Assembly: GCA_028819475.1 (NCBI GenBank)
Contig: JAPPLJ010000050.1
Span: 1 to 64,000, forward strand
Direction of reading: 5' to 3'
Source of the DNA: Rhodospirillaceae bacterium
GTDB lineage: Bacteria; Pseudomonadota; Alphaproteobacteria; Bin65
Length of the DNA: 64,000 bases
In this document: positions 46,865 through 55,289 of the stretch, in pieces
Layout: each line of letters begins with the position of its first letter
How positions within the stretch are numbered: position 1 is the stretch's first letter
The notes under the pieces: model-generated
The model's database searches: none
Told to the model about the DNA's origin: nothing
The model's input: the letters and a program-made list of their open reading frames with translations, nothing else
Position numbers and translations under genes: made by a program

Positions 46865-47089
46865 TTACACATTCTTTATCACGAACCGATAGACCCCGCC
46901 GTCCTCGCCGGATTCCATAAGCTCGCAGCCGGTCTGGCGGCAGAAGGCCTCGAAATCCGCCGTCGCGCCAGGGTCGGTCGCGTGCACTTCCAGCAGCCCG
47001 CCCGACGCCATCTTCTTCAGCGCCTTCTTCGCCTTCAGGATCGGCAGGGGGCAGTTCAGTCCCTTGGTGTCGAGAAACTCGTCGGCCAT
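46865..47089 (-). CDS. tusA: TusA-family sulfur carrier
   Basis: This 74-residue cytoplasmic sulfur-transfer protein has Cys13 in the CPxP motif (GLNCPLPILKAKKAL) as persulfide carrier. The second half, DPGATADFEAFCRQTGCELM, is the usual TusA beta strand with two more Cys. With DsrE3 it probably brings sulfane sulfur to sHdr/LbpA. It faces the HDAC-like gene across a 300-base region that holds an ATTC-N8-GAAT site. Confidence 0.92.
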   Translation of the reverse strand: MADEFLDTKGLNCPLPILKAKKALKKMASGGLLEVHATDPGATADFEAFCRQTGCELMESGEDGGVYRFVIKNV

Positions 47090-47250
47090 CGGCGGGGGTG
47101 TTCCTTACTGTCTGGTTCGGGCCTGTCCGGTTCGGGCGTAACGGCCATCACCTAGGTTGCCGGTCCCGGCTTGTCATCCGGAGTCCGCTGCGGGGCGGGT
47201 CCGGCAAATTGTCCGGGCCGACAAATTATCCGGGGCGGCGATTGCCATTC

Positions 47251-47266
47251 ATTCAAATTATTGAAT
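47251..47266. promoter_or_regulatory. Candidate sulfur-regulon operator between tusA and the HDAC-soxT genes
   Basis: ATTCAAATTATTGAAT is a perfect ATTC-N8-GAAT palindrome with 6-bp symmetric arms (ATTCAA/TTGAAT). It is centred in the divergent tusA / deacetylase intergenic region. The rest of the 47090-47389 gap contains GTCCGG-rich short repeats and no gene. Confidence 0.7.
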
Positions 47267-47389
47267 ACAATATCCGGCAATCCGTCAACGGGACGGCCGG
47301 ACCGCGGGGGCCATGGATCCGAAATACCGCACGACCGGGATCGAATCGCGAAAGAGGCCGGCCCGCCGCCGCGCGCCGGAGGCGGGACG

Positions 47390-48565
47390 ATGACCGGCGC
47401 GCCTGCCGACCGGACGCGGCTGCCGCCGGTCTTCGTCGGCCACGATATCTACCGCCGCGCAGCCTACGGCGCCAACCACCCGCTGGCGATTCCGCGGGTC
47501 GAGACGGTGCTCGATCTGTGCTGCGACCTCGGCTGGATCGTTCCGGACGCCTGGATCGAGAGCCCGGTCGCCGACGCGCAAACCCTCTGCCGGTTCCACG
47601 ATCCGGACTATGTCGCGGCGCTGTGCCGGGCCGACGAAGACAGCGAAATCGACCGGGAAACGTGCCGCAGATTCAATCTCGGTACTCTGGAAAATCCCGT
47701 GTTTCCGGGCGTTTACCGGCGCGCCTCGACCTCGGTCGGCGGCTCGGTCGAGGCGGCGGAACAGGCGCTTTCCGGCCGCATCGCCTATCACCCGGCCGGC
47801 GGCACCCATCATGGCCGGCCAGACCGGGCGAGCGGCTTCTGCTATTTCAACGACCCGGTCTTCGCCATCCTCACCGCGCTTGACGCCGGCGTCGGCCGGC
47901 TGGTCCATGCCGATCTCGACGCCCACCACGGCGACGGCGTGCAGGACGCCTTCGCGGCCGATCCCCGGGTCTACACGATCTCGATCCACGAGCGCGACCG
48001 CTGGCCCCATACCGGCGCGCTGGACGATACCGGCGGCGGGCAAAGCTGCAACCTGCCCGTGGCGCCCGGTTTCGCCGACGCCGATCTGGCGCTTCTGTTG
48101 AACGACGTAATCCTGCCGTTGGTCCGGCGTGCAGCGCCGGAGCTGATCGTCGTCACCTGCGGCGCCGACGGGCTGGCCGGCGATCCGCTGTCCCGGATGA
48201 GCCTGTCCAACCGGGGGCTGTGGGCCGCCGTGGCGGCGTTGGTCGCCGAGGCGCCGGGCAGCGTGGTGCTGGGCGGCGGCGGCTACAATCCGTGGACGGT
48301 CGCGCGCTGCTGGGCGGGACTCTGGGGCGTGCTGAACGGCTTTGCACTGCCGGAAACGCTCGACCCGGCTTCGGTCCGGCGTCTTGAAGCGCTCGATTGC
48401 GATCTGGTCGACGAGGACGAGCGCGACCCGCGCTGGCTGACCACGCTGGCGGACGAGCCTCAGGACGGTGCGGCACGGCCGGAAACCGCAACGCTGGCCC
48501 GGCGCGCGCTGGCAATCCCGCGGCGCGGACGCTGGAGCGCCGGCGTGCAGCGCGCGGCGGCCTGA
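47390..48565 (+). CDS. Histone-deacetylase-family (AcuC/HDAC-like) amidohydrolase
   Basis: This 391-residue zinc hydrolase has the catalytic His pair in PAGGTHHGRP, zinc ligands Asp and His in VHADLDAHHGDGVQ and Asp in TCGADGLAGDPLS, and Tyr-region VLGGGGYNP. It could deacetylate a lysine or a small acetylated amine. HDAC-like genes are seen beside sulfur-oxidation genes in some alphaproteobacteria, but I know of no proven role. It is 22 bases upstream of the YeeE/YedE gene and likely co-transcribed with the lipoate operon. Confidence 0.88.
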   Translation: MTGAPADRTRLPPVFVGHDIYRRAAYGANHPLAIPRVETVLDLCCDLGWIVPDAWIESPVADAQTLCRFHDPDYVAALCRADEDSEIDRETCRRFNLGTLENPVFPGVYRRASTSVGGSVEAAEQALSGRIAYHPAGGTHHGRPDRASGFCYFNDPVFAILTALDAGVGRLVHADLDAHHGDGVQDAFAADPRVYTISIHERDRWPHTGALDDTGGGQSCNLPVAPGFADADLALLLNDVILPLVRRAAPELIVVTCGADGLAGDPLSRMSLSNRGLWAAVAALVAEAPGSVVLGGGGYNPWTVARCWAGLWGVLNGFALPETLDPASVRRLEALDCDLVDEDERDPRWLTTLADEPQDGAARPETATLARRALAIPRRGRWSAGVQRAAA

Positions 48566-48587
48566 CGGAACGCTAGGGGGACGGGCC

Positions 48588-49646
48588 TTGGAAACGGTAA
48601 CCCTGATGGCGCTCGCCGGGCTTGCGATCGGCTTCGGCTTCGGCTTCGTCATCGAGCGGACGAACTTCTGCACCATGGGCGCGATTTCGGACGCCGCCAC
48701 CTTCGGCGATTTCCGCCGCTTCCGGGCCTGGATGCTGGCGATGGCCGTGGCAATCATCGGCGCGCAGGCGTTGCACGGCGCAGAGATGATCGATCTCGGC
48801 GAGTCGATTTACCTGACCGCCAATTTCGGCTGGCTCGGCGCGATTCTCGGCGGGCTGCTGTTCGGCTTCGGCATGACCATCGCCGGCGGTTGCGGCACCC
48901 GCAACCTGGTGCGCTTCGGCGCCGGGGACCTGCGCTCGCTGGTCGTACTGCTGGTGCTCGGCATCTTCGCCTACATGACGCTACGCGGCCTGACCGGGCT
49001 GGTCCGCGTCGAAATCGAGGGCGCGGCCAATGTCGATCTGGAGGCGGCTGGCATCGAGTCGCAGGGGATCGGGGTCCTGCTGGCCGGCCTCTTCGGTGCA
49101 TCGGCGGGGACCGTGAACCTGGTCGTCGCCGTCGTCGCCGTCGCCGGCCTGCTGATCTGGTGCTTCATGGACGGCGCCTTCCGGGCCTCGCCGCGCAACA
49201 TCGTCGCCGGCCTCGGCGTCGGCCTCGCCATCGTCGCCGGCTGGTACGCCACCGGCGTGCTCGGCTTCGACGATTTCGAACCGGCGCCGCTGACCTCGCT
49301 AACCTATGTCGCGCCGACCGGCAACGCGCTGGTCTACCTGATGACCTTCACCGGCGCGACGATCAACTTCGGCATCGCCAGCGTCGGCGGCGTGATCCTC
49401 GGCGCGTTCGTCTCCGCGATCCTGCGCGGCAATTTCCACCTGGCGACCTTCGCCGACGTCCAGGACATGCTGCGCAACATCACCGGCGGCGCGCTCATGG
49501 GCTTCGGCGGGGTGATGGCTTTGGGCTGCACCATCGGCCAGGGGCTGACCGGGATTTCCACCCTTGCGCTGGGCTCCGTACTCGCCATTCTGGCGATCAT
49601 CGCCGGCGGCGTGGCCGGCCTGAAATATATCGAGTGGCGCCTCTGA
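48588..49646 (+). CDS. soxT: YeeE/YedE-family sulfur-compound transporter (SoxT-like)
   Basis: This 352-residue membrane protein has about ten hydrophobic spans and two related halves. Each half has the family's Cys/Gly motif: RTNFCTMGAISDAA and GGCGTRNLVR in the first, GGVMALGCTIGQGLTGIS in the second. YeeE/YedE proteins import thiosulfate or other sulfane sulfur. A SoxT role (carrying sulfur from Sox to cytoplasmic sHdr) fits the cluster. The TTG start at 48588 has AGGGGGA upstream. It overlaps the lipS1 start by one base. Confidence 0.87.
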   Translation: METVTLMALAGLAIGFGFGFVIERTNFCTMGAISDAATFGDFRRFRAWMLAMAVAIIGAQALHGAEMIDLGESIYLTANFGWLGAILGGLLFGFGMTIAGGCGTRNLVRFGAGDLRSLVVLLVLGIFAYMTLRGLTGLVRVEIEGAANVDLEAAGIESQGIGVLLAGLFGASAGTVNLVVAVVAVAGLLIWCFMDGAFRASPRNIVAGLGVGLAIVAGWYATGVLGFDDFEPAPLTSLTYVAPTGNALVYLMTFTGATINFGIASVGGVILGAFVSAILRGNFHLATFADVQDMLRNITGGALMGFGGVMALGCTIGQGLTGISTLALGSVLAILAIIAGGVAGLKYIEWRL

Positions 49647-50710
49647 TGGATGGATCCGTTTATCCCGGCCGTACTGCCGACTGGCTCGATCGCCTTGGCG
49701 AAATCGAGCCGCTGGAGGATGCGGAATTCGATGCCGCGCTGGTTGCCGAAATGCAGCGCGCGGCGCCGGCCGCGCCAGGCCGGCCGGTTCGTTTTTCCAC
49801 ACCGACCTTCAAGGATTTTCAGTCCGACGAACTGGCCGGCTGCGGCAAGAACAGCTTCCCGGCCTTCTCGATCACGGCCGGCGGCTGCGCCCTGATGTGC
49901 GACCATTGCCAGGCCAGCATCCTGGAGCCGATGATCCCGGCGACGAGCCCGGAGATGCTCGACCGCAAGGTGCGCGACCTGGTGCTGTTGCAGGATCTGC
50001 AGGGCTTCCTGCTGTCCGGCGGCTCCAACCGGCGCAACGAGATCGCCTATGAGCGCTTCTACCCGGTCATCGAGCGACTGAAGCGCGACTTTCCCCATCT
50101 GAAGATCGCCATCCATTCGGCGCTGCTCGACGAACGGCGCGCCCGGCTGATGGAGAGCGCCGGGGTCGATACCGCGATGATGGACGTGATCGGCGCGCAG
50201 GAGACGATCGAACAGGTCTACCATCTCGACCGGCCGGTCGCCGATTTCGAGGCGACGCTGGCGGCGCTGTGCGGCACGTCGATGGAGGTCGTGCCCCATA
50301 TCGTCGCCGGGCTGCACTACGGCCGGCTGCTCGGCGAATTCGACGCGCTCGACATTTGCAGCCGCCACGGCATCCACGCCCTGGTGCTGGTCGTCATCAT
50401 GCCGTTCTACGCGAAGGCCAGAACCTTCGAGACGCCGGACACCGCTGCCGTCGGCCGCCTCTTCCTCGAGGCCCGACGCCGGATCGTTGACCGGCAAGTG
50501 CTGCTCGGCTGCGCCCGCCCGGCCGGAATGCACAAGCGGGTGACGGACGTCTACGCCGTCATGGCCGGGCTGGACGGGATCGCCTTCCCGGCCGATGGCG
50601 CGGTTGCGGTTGCCGAGGCCATCGGCCGGCCGATGGAGCAGCAGCACGCCTGTTGTTCGATCAAGGTGGGCGGGGAGACGGTGACCGTGCCCGCAAGCTG
50701 CGCCGCGTGA
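49646..50710 (+). CDS. lipS1: LipS1, radical-SAM subunit of the two-protein lipoyl synthase
   Basis: This 354-residue protein has radical-SAM motif Cys81-x3-Cys85-x2-Cys88 in GGCALMCDHCQA. The C-terminus carries further cysteines, in GCARPAGMHK and QQHACCSIK, for an auxiliary cluster. LipS1 and LipS2 together insert two sulfurs into an octanoyl group, replacing LipA. The flanking lipT, lipS2 and lipoate-ligase genes make the identification firm. Gene boundaries overlap both neighbours. Confidence 0.88.
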   Translation: MDGSVYPGRTADWLDRLGEIEPLEDAEFDAALVAEMQRAAPAAPGRPVRFSTPTFKDFQSDELAGCGKNSFPAFSITAGGCALMCDHCQASILEPMIPATSPEMLDRKVRDLVLLQDLQGFLLSGGSNRRNEIAYERFYPVIERLKRDFPHLKIAIHSALLDERRARLMESAGVDTAMMDVIGAQETIEQVYHLDRPVADFEATLAALCGTSMEVVPHIVAGLHYGRLLGEFDALDICSRHGIHALVLVVIMPFYAKARTFETPDTAAVGRLFLEARRRIVDRQVLLGCARPAGMHKRVTDVYAVMAGLDGIAFPADGAVAVAEAIGRPMEQQHACCSIKVGGETVTVPASCAA

Positions 50711-51804
50711 CCGGGCGCGTCGATATCCTCGTCGTCGGCCTCGGGCCGGCCGGCGCGTCGGCGGCGCGGGAGGCGGCGCGGGCCGGTGCGTCGGTGCTGG
50801 CCGTGGACCGCAAACGCGCGGCCGGCGAGCCGGTGCAATGCGCCGAGTTCGTGCCGCGGCTGATCGGCCTGGATGTCGAAGGCGTGGCGCCGGTCGCCGT
50901 CCAGCCCATCGAGGCCATGCATACCTTCGTCGAGGCGGCGGATTTCGACAGCGCCGACGGTTTCACCGGCACGATGATCGACCGCGGCCGCTTCGACGCC
51001 CTGCTCGTGGAGCAGGCGCGCGACGCCGGGGCCGAATGCCGCTTCGATACGGTCTGGCACCGGGAGTTCGGCGTTCGGGAGTTGGAGGTTACGGCGAAAC
51101 TGGTCATCGGCGCCGACGGGCCGCGGTCGAAGGTCCGCGCCGCGGCGGGCCTGCTGCAGCCGCGGCTGATCGAAACCCGGCAGATAACCGTGCCGCTGCT
51201 CGATCCCAACAATGCGACCGACATCTTCCTCTCGGCGGAGATCGAGGGCGGCTACGCCTGGCTGTTCCCCAAGGGCGACGTCGCCAATCTCGGCCTGGGT
51301 GTTGCGCCGAAAGCGCGACCGCGGCTCAAGCCGGTCCTCGAAGGGTTACGCCGCCGCCTGATGGCCGAAGGCCGGATCGGCGACGCAATCCTCGGCAATA
51401 CCGGTGGCGCGATCCCGGTCGACGGCATCGTCGGGCCGGTGGCCGCGCTGCCCGACGGAGCGCCCGTATTACTGGCCGGCGACGCTGCCGGCCTGACCAA
51501 CCCGGTGACCGGCGCGGGCATTCCCGCTGCGGTCATGTCCGGCGCTCTGGCCGGGGAAGCGGCCGCCCGCTGGGTCGCCGGCGCAGCGGATGCGCTCGAC
51601 GACTATGCCGAGGAGATCGACGACCTGTTCGGCGCCTCGCTGCGCCGCGCCGTGGCGCGCCGGCGGGAACTGGAGCGGGCCTTTGCCGATTCGGTCCCGC
51701 AACCGGCCGACCTGCGGCGCGGTTGGATCGCCTATCCGGAATACTGGGCGGCCCGGCCGGCCGTTCCGACGCCCGATCCGCAAAATGCGATGGGAGCGCC
51801 ATGA
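50707..51804 (+). CDS. lipT: LipT, geranylgeranyl-reductase-like FAD oxidoreductase of lipoate assembly
   Basis: This 365-residue flavoprotein has its dinucleotide fold in VVGLGPAGAS (G11-x-G13-x-x-G16). A second FAD motif is VLLAGDAAGLTNPVTGAGI. Overall it resembles geranylgeranyl reductases, but its operon is dedicated to lipoate, where LipT is proposed to supply electrons to LipS1/LipS2. The GTG start overlaps lipS1 by 4 bases (GTGA), and the 3' end overlaps lipS2 (ATGA). Confidence 0.85.
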   Translation: MTGRVDILVVGLGPAGASAAREAARAGASVLAVDRKRAAGEPVQCAEFVPRLIGLDVEGVAPVAVQPIEAMHTFVEAADFDSADGFTGTMIDRGRFDALLVEQARDAGAECRFDTVWHREFGVRELEVTAKLVIGADGPRSKVRAAAGLLQPRLIETRQITVPLLDPNNATDIFLSAEIEGGYAWLFPKGDVANLGLGVAPKARPRLKPVLEGLRRRLMAEGRIGDAILGNTGGAIPVDGIVGPVAALPDGAPVLLAGDAAGLTNPVTGAGIPAAVMSGALAGEAAARWVAGAADALDDYAEEIDDLFGASLRRAVARRRELERAFADSVPQPADLRRGWIAYPEYWAARPAVPTPDPQNAMGAP

Positions 51805-53126
51805 CCTGCCTCAAGCCCGAAAGCACGATGCCCGCCGAAACAGGTCCGAACGGCGCGGACTTCAACCCGTTCGCGGCGATGCAGCCGCGCCGGCCCGACG
51901 CTATCCCGCGGGACTTCCGCAACGGCGGCCGGGTCAAGACGGCTGACGTGGCGCCGGCGGGCGTCTATCTGCCCAACAACAACGTCATGACGCCGGCGAT
52001 GCGCTCGCCGGAATACGTCCAGATGTCGACCGCGGCGGCGATCACGCTGGGCATCATGCCGGGCATGCTCTACCGCTGCGCCTGCACCCGCTGCCTGAAC
52101 CTGCTGCTGACCTATCCCGAGGGCTGCCGGGCGAACTGCGCCTATTGCGGTCTGGCGCGCCACCGGGAGGCCGAGCGCGACTATGCCGACCGCAACTTCA
52201 TCCGGGTCGACTGGCCGGCGGTGCCGATGGCCGAGATCGTCGAGAAGGTTGCTGGCGACGGGGAGAACACGCCGTTCCACCGCATGTGCATCAGCATGAT
52301 CACCCATCCGCGCTCGGACGAGGACACGGTGACGGTGCTGAAACAGTGGACCGACCGGATCGATCCGGTGACTGTGCCGGTCTCCATCCTGTCCAACCCG
52401 ACGACGATGCAGCGCGCCGACGTTGAGACGCTGAAGGACCTGGGCGCCGACATCTTCACCGTGGCGCTCGACGCCGCGACGCCGGAGATATTCGACCGCA
52501 CGCGAGGCAAGGGCGTCGACAGCCCGCACAGCTGGAAGAAATACTGGGATATCCTGCTGAACGCCCGAGACATTTTCGGGCCGCAGAAGTTCGGCGCCCA
52601 TATCATCGTGGGTATGGGCGAGACCGAGGCCGATGTGCTGAACCTGGTTCAGCGCCTGGTCGATCTCGGCGGCCACAGCCACATGTTCTGCTTCTTCCCG
52701 GAAAAGGGCTCGCTGATGGACCATCTGCCGGCGACGCCGCGCGACCAGTGGCGGCGGGTGCAGCTGGCGCGCTACCTGATCGACTATTGCGATGTCCGGG
52801 TCGGGCAGATGGCGTTCGACGGGGAGGGCAGGGTGACGGATTTCGGCCTGCCGCAGGGCGAACTCGACGCGATTATCGACGCGGGGATCGCCTTCCGCAC
52901 CTCCGGCTGCCCGGGCAAGTTTCAGGAGGACATCTCGGCCTGCGACCGGCCCTACGGCGATTCGCCGCCCAGCAACATCGCCAGCTATCCGTTCCAGCCC
53001 GCCGGCGCCGACATCCGCCGCATCCGGCATCAACTCGACATGGAGAAGCCGGGCGAGCCCTACGAACCGGGCGAGGAGTTCGACGACCCGGACGATTCCC
53101 CTGCGCCGGAAGCGCGCGCGCCTTGA
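51801..53126 (+). CDS. lipS2: LipS2, radical-SAM subunit of the two-protein lipoyl synthase
   Basis: This 441-residue protein has radical-SAM Cys109-x3-Cys113-x2-Cys116 in EGCRANCAYCGLA. An N-terminal auxiliary-cluster motif, Cys93-x-Cys95-x-x-Cys98 in YRCACTRCLNLL, precedes it, and a C-terminal RTSGCPGKFQEDISACDRP holds two more Cys. GMGETEADVLNLVQ is a later SAM-site loop. It partners LipS1 to make lipoate on LbpA. It overlaps lipT and the ligase gene by 4 bases each. Confidence 0.88.
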   Translation: MTCLKPESTMPAETGPNGADFNPFAAMQPRRPDAIPRDFRNGGRVKTADVAPAGVYLPNNNVMTPAMRSPEYVQMSTAAAITLGIMPGMLYRCACTRCLNLLLTYPEGCRANCAYCGLARHREAERDYADRNFIRVDWPAVPMAEIVEKVAGDGENTPFHRMCISMITHPRSDEDTVTVLKQWTDRIDPVTVPVSILSNPTTMQRADVETLKDLGADIFTVALDAATPEIFDRTRGKGVDSPHSWKKYWDILLNARDIFGPQKFGAHIIVGMGETEADVLNLVQRLVDLGGHSHMFCFFPEKGSLMDHLPATPRDQWRRVQLARYLIDYCDVRVGQMAFDGEGRVTDFGLPQGELDAIIDAGIAFRTSGCPGKFQEDISACDRPYGDSPPSNIASYPFQPAGADIRRIRHQLDMEKPGEPYEPGEEFDDPDDSPAPEARAP

Positions 53127-54178
53127 GCGAGACCGGCGACAGGCCCGGATTCCGGGTTGTCGATACCGGCGTCCGCGACGGCTGCCTCCAGATCGCTTTC
53201 GACCAGGCGCTCGTGGAACTGCGCAAGGCTGGCGATGTCCCGGACACCGTGCGCTTCCTGCGCTTCCCGCCGACCGCTCTGATCGGCCGGCACCAGGACT
53301 TGAGCCGGGAATTGAAGCTCGATCATTGCCGCAAGGCCGGCGTCGGCATCGTCCGGCGCATCACCGGCGGCGGCGCGATCTATCTGGACGAGGGCCAGCT
53401 CGGCTGGGAACTGGTCTGCGACCGGCGCAGGATCGGCGTGGCGACGCTGGCGGACATGACCGCCCGGATCTGTACGGCGGCGGCGGCCGGCCTCTCGACC
53501 CTCGGTATCGCGGCGGAGTACCGGCCGCCGACGGATATCGTGGTGGACGGGCAGAAGATCTGCGGCACCGGCGGCTATTTCGACGATGACATCGTCATGT
53601 ACCAGGGCACAACGCTGGTCGATCTCGACCTGCCGGCGATGACGGCGGCGATCAACGTGGCGGCCCCGAAGGAGGGCGCGCCGCCGCCGCGGGTGACCAC
53701 CCTGCGCGCCCTGCTGCCCGCCGCCGACCTGTCGATGCCGCGCCTTCAGGCCGCGCTGATCGCCGGTTTCGAGGACGGCTTGGGGATTGCCTGCACCGCG
53801 TCCGAACCGGGCGAGGCGGAAGAGGCACTGGCGCAGCGCATCTGCGACGCGGAGATCGGCACGCTGGAATTCATCGCCGGTATCGACGATCCGGGCGCCG
53901 ATGGATCCGTGCGCCACGGCGAGAGCGGCGCCGTGAACGCCTGGCTGCGGGTCGAGGGCCGGCGCAACGACCGGGTGCGCGAAGTGCTGTTCACCGGCGA
54001 CTTCGTCATGGTGCCGCCGCGCCTCGTCATGGACCTGGAAGGCAGCCTGCGCGGTGCTGTGTCCGGCGAGGTTGCGGCGCGCATAGCGGCCTTCTTCAGC
54101 GATGCGCCGCCCCAGATCGCGACCGCGCCGCCGGACGCGTTTGCCGGGGCCGTCGCCGCAGCCTTTGCCGGCGCATGA
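53123..54178 (+). CDS. slpl: sLpl(AB), lipoate-protein ligase dedicated to LbpA
   Basis: This 351-residue ligase fuses catalytic and accessory domains. RRITGGGAIYL at residues 78-88 is the lipoate/ATP-site motif, and Lys145 in GQKICGTGGYFDD is the conserved lysine that orients the acyl-adenylate. The last ~110 residues form the accessory (LplB-like) domain. It would attach octanoate or lipoate to Lys71 of LbpA. The TTG start overlaps the lipS2 stop. Confidence 0.87.
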   Translation: MSETGDRPGFRVVDTGVRDGCLQIAFDQALVELRKAGDVPDTVRFLRFPPTALIGRHQDLSRELKLDHCRKAGVGIVRRITGGGAIYLDEGQLGWELVCDRRRIGVATLADMTARICTAAAAGLSTLGIAAEYRPPTDIVVDGQKICGTGGYFDDDIVMYQGTTLVDLDLPAMTAAINVAAPKEGAPPPRVTTLRALLPAADLSMPRLQAALIAGFEDGLGIACTASEPGEAEEALAQRICDAEIGTLEFIAGIDDPGADGSVRHGESGAVNAWLRVEGRRNDRVREVLFTGDFVMVPPRLVMDLEGSLRGAVSGEVAARIAAFFSDAPPQIATAPPDAFAGAVAAAFAGA

Positions 54179-54879
54179 AGTCGCTCACGGTCATCCAGCA
54201 TACCTCGGCAGAATATCTCGGCCTGATGGAAGACCATTTCGAAGGCCGCCGCATCCGCTTCACCTACGTCCGCCCCTTCACCGAAGGCGTGGCGCCGCCG
54301 CACCCCGTCGCCGTTGCCGACGGCCTCATCCTGCTCGGCGGCGGACCCTGGGGATCGGCCGGGACGCGCGACCTGCCGACGCTGGCGCAGGAAATCGCCG
54401 TCGCCCGGACCTGCCTGATGGTGGAGAAGCCGGTGATCGGCATCGGGCTGGGCGCGCAGATCCTGGCGCTCGCGGCCGGCGGCTCGGTCGAGGCGGCGCC
54501 GCTGCGCTTTGCCGTGGATACGGCGCTGCGTAGCACGGAAGGGGCGCTGAACGGCTATCTGCCGGAGACCTGGCCCGTCGCCGTTTACGGCCGCGACCGG
54601 GCCGTGCCGCCGGATTATGCGCAGGTCCTGGCGCGCACCGGCGGCGGCGACCCGGCGCTGTGGCAGATCGGCAGCAACGCGTTCGGCTTCGCCGGCCATC
54701 CCGGCCTCAAGGTCGCCATGGTCGAAGACCTGATCATGGAGTTCGAGGAAGCGCCCGCCGATCCGGCGCTGGCCCTGCGCGACCTGCGCGCCGCCCAGCG
54801 CGCGATCGAGGATGCGCTGGTGCCGATCATGACCGGCCTCGTCCAACTGACCGGCCTAATGCAGCCGGGCGGAGAATAG
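54175..54879 (+). CDS. Glutamine-amidotransferase-like protein without nucleophile (Gat-like)
   Basis: This 234-residue protein has the class I glutamine amidotransferase fold (GLILLGGGPWGSAGT, KPVIGIGLGAQILALAAGG). The nucleophilic Cys expected in G-x-C-x-G-x-Q is Gly91, so glutaminase activity is unlikely. A His in FGFAGHPG may be the old catalytic His. Gat-like genes recur in lipS1/lipS2 operons. It may bind or scaffold. The ATG overlaps the ligase stop (ATGA), completing the five-gene lipoate operon. Confidence 0.82.
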   Translation: MKSLTVIQHTSAEYLGLMEDHFEGRRIRFTYVRPFTEGVAPPHPVAVADGLILLGGGPWGSAGTRDLPTLAQEIAVARTCLMVEKPVIGIGLGAQILALAAGGSVEAAPLRFAVDTALRSTEGALNGYLPETWPVAVYGRDRAVPPDYAQVLARTGGGDPALWQIGSNAFGFAGHPGLKVAMVEDLIMEFEEAPADPALALRDLRAAQRAIEDALVPIMTGLVQLTGLMQPGGE

Positions 54880-54972
54880 CGGGCGGCGGGACCGGCCGTC
54901 GCCCGGTCCCGGAGCGAATTCGACCGGTACGGATCTCCGACAGCGCGGCGACACTTCTGCCCGACACCCTAT

Positions 54973-55110
54973 CCCGTCATTTCGACCGAAGCGGTTCGAA
55001 GAACCGCGGAGCGGAGAAATCTGTCACCCGCGGAGTTTGGTCCCGAGCGGCTTGCCGGAAAGATTTCTCCGCTCCATGGCCCTGCGGGCCATTCCGGTCG
55101 AAATGACGGG
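54973..55110. repeat. Complete fold-back dispersed element, family A
   Basis: The 16-bp outer arms CCCGTCATTTCGACCG and CGGTCGAAATGACGGG match perfectly. An inner 12-bp pair, GCGGAGAAATCT with AGATTTCTCCGC, is nested inside. The element fills much of the gap between the lipoate and sHdr operons and has no coding potential. Related copies lie at 29522-29646 and, partially, at 20600-20650. Confidence 0.75.
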
Positions 55111-55212
55111 GTGAGGAGGGCGTGGGTCAGCCGCGCCGACGGTTCAAATCGAGACGGACGTGCTCCGGCCCCACGTTGCCTGCTGCGGGGATTTGCCCGG
55201 CACCGCTGACAT

Positions 55213-55228
55213 ATTCAAAAGTTGCTAT
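55213..55228 (+). promoter_or_regulatory. Half-match to the sulfur-regulon operator upstream of dsrE-shdr
   Basis: ATTCAAAAGTTGCTAT matches the left arm of ATTC-N8-GAAT fully and the right arm in two of four bases. It lies about 60 bases upstream of the dsrE start, in AT-rich DNA. The left side, CATATTCAAA, equals the reverse complement of the soxX site's right arm with flank. Confidence 0.45.
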
Positions 55229-55289
55229 CTTTCGGCAGTTTCAATACCCTGTCGGCACAGCCGGTCAGTCAACGGTGAGGGGGCATGTC

